Origin: DAOOVD01 sp035369845
GTDB lineage: Bacteria > Bacillota > Desulfotomaculia > Desulfotomaculales > Pelotomaculaceae
Length of the DNA: 8,995 bases
Reading direction: 5' to 3'
Assembly (NCBI GenBank): GCA_035369845.1
Contig: DAOOVD010000074.1
Span: 1 to 8,995 of the forward strand
A program made the translations under genes and the position numbers. Below, one piece after another: positions 5,605 to 8,995 of the stretch. Position 1 is the stretch's first letter, and the number at the start of each line of letters is the position of its first letter. Under the pieces are notes generated by a model that was not told the DNA's origin, ran no database searches, and saw only the letters and a list, made by a program, of their open reading frames with translations.

Positions 5605-6064
5605 CCGCCAGTTCCTCCGCATAGTCCCGTAGTTCAATCAGGTGCATCTTTTCCTCTTTCAGCAAATTATAAAGCGCTTTGCGCGTGTTTTCCGATTTAG
5701 CGCGGGCAGCCAGCTCGTGATAAAACAGGATGGCGTCTTTTTCCGTCTGTATGCCCAAAGAAACCGCGTCCTTTAAAGTTTTGACCCCTTCCGGGCTTGT
5801 TTCCGGCAAAAAAACACCCCCCGCCGCCGCCGCCCCCAAAAAATCCGGAGAATCCAGGTCCAGTTCCCCGCCGCCGTCATAACGGGACAATATCTTCTGG
5901 AAAATCAGCCTGTGTTCTTCTTCCTCCCGGGCAAGCTTCAAGAAAAATTCCCTGGACTCTTTGTCATCGACCCCGGCTGCCAGGTTCAGATAAAATTTTT
6001 GTCCCCGCTCTTCCATATTCAGCGCAATGGCCGCCACATCCGCAATATTGACCGGCCGCTTCAT
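5567..6064 (-). CDS. Ferritin-like (rubrerythrin-type) diiron domain protein
   Basis: This is a likely cytosolic four-helix-bundle protein with a carboxylate-bridged diiron site, of the rubrerythrin-related group in anaerobes linked to peroxide or iron handling. The 165 residues show the expected pairs: EERGQKFY (E18/E19) in helix 1, EEEEH (E48-x-x-H51) in helix 2, TEKDAILFY (E108) in helix 3 and EEKMH (E138-x-x-H141) in helix 4. It lacks the C-terminal rubredoxin domain of classical rubrerythrin. A low-complexity GAAAAGG linker (77-83), coded by GCC/GGC repeats, joins the halves. ATG 6064 has GGAGG 7 bases upstream. It follows the macrodomain-SGNH gene by 33 bases on the same strand, so co-transcription is likely. 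The substrate is not known. Confidence 0.85.
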   Translation of the reverse strand: MKRPVNIADVAAIALNMEERGQKFYLNLAAGVDDKESREFFLKLAREEEEHRLIFQKILSRYDGGGELDLDSPDFLGAAAAGGVFLPETSPEGVKTLKDAVSLGIQTEKDAILFYHELAARAKSENTRKALYNLLKEEKMHLIELRDYAEELAAKSERKWPFPFR

Positions 6065-6097
6065 TTCAAAACCTCCGAAATAGATTGATTTTGATAT

Positions 6098-7174
6098 TCA
6101 CGAAACTAGCAGTCCTTTTTTCAGGTTGAGCAGCACCTTCTCCGCAGCCCCGGCCAAAACGCGGTATCCGGCTGCATTGGGATGGCTGTCGTCCATGAAA
6201 TAATCCGGGTTGGCTTCGCCGGTGACCGGGTTTAAAAGGGGCGTATAAAAATCCAATACTGGAAGCAGGTTTTCCTCAGCAAAATCGCTGATCCAATCCC
6301 TCAACAGCGCCAGTTCGCAAATTACGTCACCGGGCAGAAAACCGTCCAGATCCTCAAGGCTTACCGGAACCGGCAGGCCGAGCACCGGGCAAATCCCATT
6401 CTTCAAAGCGCCCATCGCCATACTTTTAATATTACCCCGCATCCTTTCGCCGTCAAAGCCGACCCAGACGTCATTGGTGCCGCCCATGACAATCACGCAG
6501 GCGGGCTCTGCCGCAAGCACATCGTAATTAAAGCGCCTGCGCATCTGTGCGGTAGTATCCCCGTTTATCCCCCTGTTGAGCATATTAAGCCCGGTGGAAG
6601 CCGCGCAAAGTTTGACCCAGGACATGTCCGGCCCGTAAGGGTAGCCGTAGGTGATACTGTCCCCCAGACAGATGATTTTGTCGCGTTTCGCCAGGGAGTG
6701 GAAAGCGTTGTAAGCTTCATCGTCAAAAAGGGCAAAAACGACTTCCGCCAGGTTTGAACCTCTCGCAAGGTGTCTCCGGACCTCGCTTATCATCACCCTC
6801 GCGGCCGCTTCGAAACCGAGACCGCCCACTCCCGTCCCCAGAGCCGGAAAAGCGACACTGTTCACTCTCAGTTCCTCCGCCCGCAACAGGGCGTTGCGGG
6901 TCGCCGCCCGCACCTTTTCCTCATCAGTGATCAGATCCTGCCCCATTGCCGCGGCGTGAATGACGTAGCCTGCCTTGAGCAGGCCCGCCCCGGTAACGAC
7001 AGCTTCCCCCACGGCAACCGGCCCTTTGGCCACCGCCTCATCCTCAATGGAGGAGCCGCCTTTCCGTTTTATCGCCCCTGCAACGCCGGCGCCCATCCGC
7101 AGGTGGCTGTTTGCCGCATTTACAATTGCGTCAACAGGAAGCCCGGTAATGTCGCCGCTGACTACCCTGATCAT
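6098..7174 (-). CDS. Macrodomain-SGNH hydrolase fusion protein
   Basis: The 358-residue product joins two enzyme domains with almost no linker. Residues 1-161 form a macrodomain of the MacroD/YmdB type: D8 in SGDIT, VDAIVNAAN (14-22), the glycine-rich MGAGVAGAI and ALGTGVGG (111-118). Members bind ADP-ribose and many hydrolyse O-acetyl-ADP-ribose or remove ADP-ribose from proteins. Residues 166-358 form an SGNH/GDSL esterase: GDS (171-173, catalytic Ser), R-G202, GGTND (231-235) and DDSHP with D328-x-x-H331. Both active sites look intact. An in-frame longer form reaches 7336 and would overlap the DedA gene, but GGAGG lies 7 bases before the ATG at 7174, which is chosen. There is no signal peptide, so it acts in the cytosol. 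It lies between the dedA-like and ferritin-like genes on the same strand. The substrate is unknown; linked de-acylation is inference. Confidence 0.88.
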   Translation of the reverse strand: MIRVVSGDITGLPVDAIVNAANSHLRMGAGVAGAIKRKGGSSIEDEAVAKGPVAVGEAVVTGAGLLKAGYVIHAAAMGQDLITDEEKVRAATRNALLRAEELRVNSVAFPALGTGVGGLGFEAAARVMISEVRRHLARGSNLAEVVFALFDDEAYNAFHSLAKRDKIICLGDSITYGYPYGPDMSWVKLCAASTGLNMLNRGINGDTTAQMRRRFNYDVLAAEPACVIVMGGTNDVWVGFDGERMRGNIKSMAMGALKNGICPVLGLPVPVSLEDLDGFLPGDVICELALLRDWISDFAEENLLPVLDFYTPLLNPVTGEANPDYFMDDSHPNAAGYRVLAGAAEKVLLNLKKGLLVS

Positions 7175-7256
7175 GCGAAAACCTCCGGTAATAGAACTGG
7201 CAGCATCAACCCGCCGGGTTGGTATATTCGCGGGCGGAACCGCTTTTTCCTTTTCC

Positions 7257-7862
7257 TCAATTTTTTTTGAGCCCTGGCAGACGTTTTTTAACCACAAAGA
7301 TATAGAACAGGCACAAACACAGAAGCCCCAGTCCAAACAGCGGCAGCCTTGAATTGAGGTATCCGGATATAACCTGATAGTTGTGACCGAAGAACATTCC
7401 CAAAATCAGGTACAGGGCTCCCCACCCCAGGGCAAAAACCGTATTATAAAAAAGAAAATAAATCATGCCGATCCCGCTCACCCCGGCCAGATACGGAGTC
7501 ATATTGCTAAGGCCTGGAAGAAACCGTCCAAAAATAATAAAAGCCGGCGCCGAACGGTCCAGCCAGAATCGGGCTTGATCAAACCTGCCGGGGGGAATTC
7601 CCAGAATCCTGCCGAATCTGACAAAAAAAGGCTGACCCACATGCCTTCCTATTAAATAAGCGGTCAAAGAACCCGCGGTATAACCCGAAAAAATAATCAC
7701 CAGCGCGCTTGAAAAGCCAAGCCTTCCCTGGTTTACCAGAAACCCCGCGATTACAACCATAATACCCCCCGGAAACGGGATGCCCATTGCCTCAATAAAC
7801 ACCCCCGCCAGCAGCCCTCCCAGGCCGAGGGCGGAGAGGTAATTGACGATCAGGTCAAGCAA
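7257..7862 (-). CDS. DedA-family (SNARE-associated) membrane protein
   Basis: The DedA family comprises integral membrane proteins; some members act in lipid-carrier (undecaprenyl phosphate) or phospholipid translocation and membrane homeostasis. The 201-residue product shows an N-terminal re-entrant-type segment with FIEAMGIPFPGG (22-33), a central GYTAGSLTAYLIGRHVG, and the family hallmark FGRFLPGLSNMTPYLAG, followed by two C-terminal hydrophobic helices and a basic end (KKRLPGLKKN). The usual F-GR-x-PG-x-R motif has Leu/Ser where Arg is common. The start is TTG at 7862 with GGAGGAGGG (7869-7877) 6 bases before it. No in-frame ATG is close. The macrodomain-SGNH gene begins 82 bases downstream. 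Which lipid it handles cannot be read from sequence. Confidence 0.87.
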   Translation of the reverse strand: MLDLIVNYLSALGLGGLLAGVFIEAMGIPFPGGIMVVIAGFLVNQGRLGFSSALVIIFSGYTAGSLTAYLIGRHVGQPFFVRFGRILGIPPGRFDQARFWLDRSAPAFIIFGRFLPGLSNMTPYLAGVSGIGMIYFLFYNTVFALGWGALYLILGMFFGHNYQVISGYLNSRLPLFGLGLLCLCLFYIFVVKKRLPGLKKN

Positions 7863-7976
7863 AAAAATCCCTCCTCCGGCCGTCTGAACTTAGCATGCCC
7901 GGAGGTGGAAATTTTATATGTCCGCAGTGAGCAAGATATTATCCCGGCGGCATGGGATGGCTCATCCGCGGCAAAA

Positions 7977-8005
7977 GTACGGCCGGTTTAAAAAACCGGC
8001 CGTAC
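7977..8005. repeat. Perfect 13-bp palindromic hairpin at the left end of the foldback element
   Basis: GTACGGCCGGTTT (7977-7989) and AAACCGGCCGTAC (7993-8005) are exact complements with loop AAA. A degenerate version (GGCGTTTT/AAAACCGCC, about 8525-8542) marks the right end. There is no T tract directly after it on the plus strand and only TTTT on the minus strand, so it may be an element end rather than a terminator. Confidence 0.8.
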
Positions 8006-8021
8006 CCGGATGCTGACAAAC

Positions 8022-8068
8022 TGTCCGGGACCTTAAAGTTGAAGAAAGCGAGCTGATATCGCGAAAGC
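8022..8068 (+). repeat. Direct repeat module, copy 1
   Basis: TGTCCGGGACCTTAAAGTTG followed by AAGAAAGCGAGC and GATATCGCGAAAGC. About 39 of 47 aligned positions match copy 2 (8192-8237), including an unbroken GTTGAAGAAAGCGAGC. Copy 1 is in the left arm of the foldback element. Confidence 0.75.
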
Positions 8069-8191
8069 CCAGTCTGCAAACCCGCGCAGGCGTGCAGCGC
8101 TCTTGTCGCCAGCAAACGATATTGCGAAACGCAGCAGCAGACTTTTGCGCAGCGAGGCTGCGAAACCGGGGGCGCGGACACTGCGAACATT

Positions 8192-8237
8192 TGTCCGAAG
8201 CCTTGAGGTTGAAGAAAGCGAGCGATATTGCGAGAGC
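8192..8237 (+). repeat. Direct repeat module, copy 2
   Basis: It starts TGTCCGAAGCCTTGAGGTTG and continues AAGAAAGCGAGC, GATATTGCGAGAGC. It has one base less than copy 1. A third, inverted partial copy (CCTTGAGGTTGAAACGCTCGC on the minus strand) lies at about 8507-8487. Confidence 0.75.
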
Positions 8238-8293
8238 GCCGCAGGTGAACCGGGCGAAGTGAGGATGCGATATTTGATGAGCGGGGACAGCGG

Positions 8294-8329
8294 TTGGGGG
8301 ACACACCTCCCTCGGAGGAATGTCCCCAA
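8294..8329. repeat. REP-like hairpin with GGGGACA/TGTCCCC stem
   Basis: TTGGGGGACA (8294-8303) pairs with TGTCCCCAA (8321-8329) with one bulged G, and an inner stem CCTCC/GGAGG (8306-8310 and 8314-8318) closes a CTC loop. A second GGGGACA lies at 8283-8289. Hairpins with this GGGGACA/TGTCCCC signature are, from general knowledge, common as REP-type repeats in clostridial genomes, where they accompany REP-associated (Y1/TnpA-like) transposases. No transposase is in this window. Confidence 0.6.
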
Positions 8330-8578
8330 TTTGTGCCTGAACCGCAACATGATGTGAGTTGAAGGCGGTCCAATATCGCGTGATGCGAGCCCCTGGTTCA
8401 CCCGGCGCGAAGCACCGGTAGTAAGCGGCGACAAGGCGCTGCCTGCCCAAAAGAGTGCAGGACACATAAAAAAACAGCAACCTAAGCGAGCGTTTCAACC
8501 TCAAGGTTCTTTGTCAATCGCCTCGGCGTTTTAAAAACCGCCGTACTTGATTTGCAGGTATCCGGGGCAGGCCCGGCC

Positions 8579-8995
8579 TCAGCCGGCGGCGCCCGGCGCC
8601 ACCTTTTTCGCCAGCCGGCCGGAAATCTTCTTCCCCATGTCGTCAAAAATAGTGTAAACCACCGGCACCAGCACCAGCGTAATCAAAGTGGACAGCGTCA
8701 GCCCGAAGGCGATGACCACGGCCATGGGGGCCTGGCTTTCCGAACTTTCCCCCCCCCCGAAGGCCATGGGCAAAATGGCCAGAACGGTGGTGAGGGCCGT
8801 CATGAGGATGGGGCGGAGCCTGACCGGGCCGGCCTCCAGAATGGCCTGGTTGCGCTCGTAGCCCCTTTTTCTGAGCGTGTTGATATAGTCGACCAGCACG
8901 ATGGCGTTGTTCATCACTATGCCGATGAGCATGATCGCCCCCAGCAGGGCGGGCACGCTGATCGCGTCGGTCGTGCTGCTGGCGGTGGCGGTCAT
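8579..8995 (-). CDS. RND-family efflux transporter permease, C-terminal part (gene continues past the window)
   Basis: This is the C-terminal 138 residues of an AcrB/MdtB-type inner-membrane, proton-driven efflux pump or related hydrophobe/amphiphile exporter. It shows the conserved last transmembrane block: LIGIVMNNAIVLVDYINTLRKRG, then RLRPILMTALTTVLAILPMAFG, then a final helix LTLSTLITLVLVPVVYTIFDD, and a basic C-terminal tail. The 5' part lies beyond position 8995 on the minus strand; the methionine at the edge is internal. A run of ten C (ten G in the coding strand) at about 8749-8758 codes for the glycines after MAF in a loop and keeps the frame. After the stop, a GC-rich stretch leads to the foldback element, with no clear terminator. 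Confidence 0.9.
   Translation of the reverse strand: MTATASSTTDAISVPALLGAIMLIGIVMNNAIVLVDYINTLRKRGYERNQAILEAGPVRLRPILMTALTTVLAILPMAFGGGESSESQAPMAVVIAFGLTLSTLITLVLVPVVYTIFDDMGKKISGRLAKKVAPGAAG

Larger units (their letters stand above)
7975..8548. mobile_element. Large foldback (inverted-repeat) element, MITE/REP-like, non-coding
   Basis: The 716 bases between the DedA and RND genes hold no credible gene but are dominated by an imperfect inverted repeat. The left arm starts AAGTACGGC at 7975 and the right arm, read on the minus strand, starts AAGTACGGC at 8548. Further matching blocks occur in the same order: a GGTTT-AAAA palindrome, TGACAAA (8014-8020 vs 8517-8511), CCTTRARGTTGAA (8031-8043 vs 8507-8495 region), GCAGGC-AGCGC-CTTGTCGCC (8086-8110 vs 8446-8427), and GGTGAACC with CGATATT nearer the centre. 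A REP-like hairpin lies between the arms. Open frames exist in all minus-strand frames and match nothing. I found no clear target duplication, so an insertion is inferred; a structured RNA is the alternative. Confidence 0.55.

Noticed and set aside
7175..7336. N-terminal extension of the macrodomain-SGNH protein to 412 residues
   Set aside because: The extension overlaps the DedA gene end, is low in family resemblance, and the GGAGG site fits the ATG at 7174.
6770..7352. Two plus-strand frames (166 and 125 codons) opposite the macrodomain region
   Set aside because: They are antisense shadows of a protein with clear catalytic motifs on the minus strand.
7939..8504. Three long overlapping minus-strand open frames (144, 180 and 144 codons) and an 84-codon plus-strand frame
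   Set aside because: They fill several frames at once across a repeated, GC-rich non-coding region, lack ribosome binding sites, have arginine/serine/cysteine-rich sequence without domains, and span the hairpins and repeats.
7975..8548. CRISPR array as an explanation for the repeats
   Set aside because: The repeats are few, unevenly spaced, degenerate and in both orientations, with no uniform spacers and no cas genes nearby.

Overview
The window looks like chromosomal DNA of a spore-forming, probably anaerobic Firmicute, most likely of the Peptococcaceae (Pelotomaculum/Desulfotomaculum-type) group. The basis is a YyaC-type sporulation protein, strong GGAGG ribosome binding sites with frequent GTG/TTG starts, a class of cobalamin riboswitch common in clostridia, and mixed GC-rich and AT-rich gene composition. 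The genus is an inference; the sequence alone does not fix it.

Layout. Positions 1-60 are the 3' part of a tRNA-Leu(CAA), followed by a terminator. A deoxynucleoside kinase gene (207-860, +) comes next and converges on a cobalt-uptake operon read on the minus strand from 3551 to 890: cbiM, cbiN, cbiQ, cbiO, an energy-coupling-factor (ECF) Co2+ importer. The genes overlap or nearly touch and are probably translationally coupled. The operon has a consensus promoter (4141-4170), a cobalamin riboswitch (3889-4122) and a long leader with several hairpins, so cobalt uptake should be shut off when B12 is plentiful.

Upstream of the promoter, a small cysteine-rich (zinc-ribbon-like) protein gene (4196-4411, -) is divergent from a yyaC-like sporulation gene (4596-5153, +). 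An AT-rich gene for a 99-residue protein (5305-5604, +) has a near-perfect sigma-A promoter and overlaps tail to tail with a minus-strand set of three co-directional genes: a DedA-family membrane protein (7257-7862), a macrodomain-SGNH hydrolase fusion (6098-7174) and a rubrerythrin-like ferritin-fold protein (5567-6064).

From 7863 to 8578 there is no credible gene. Most of it (about 7975-8548) is a large imperfect inverted repeat. Its arms begin with related palindromes and contain repeated modules, and a REP-like GGGGACA/TGTCCCC hairpin lies inside. It looks like a foldback/MITE-like or REP-type element, or alternatively a structured RNA. The window ends inside the 3' end of an RND-family efflux gene (8579-8995, -).

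The most interesting observations are the foldback element, the macrodomain-SGNH fusion, a possible B12-controlled alternative pairing in the cbi leader, and the two small uncharacterised proteins.
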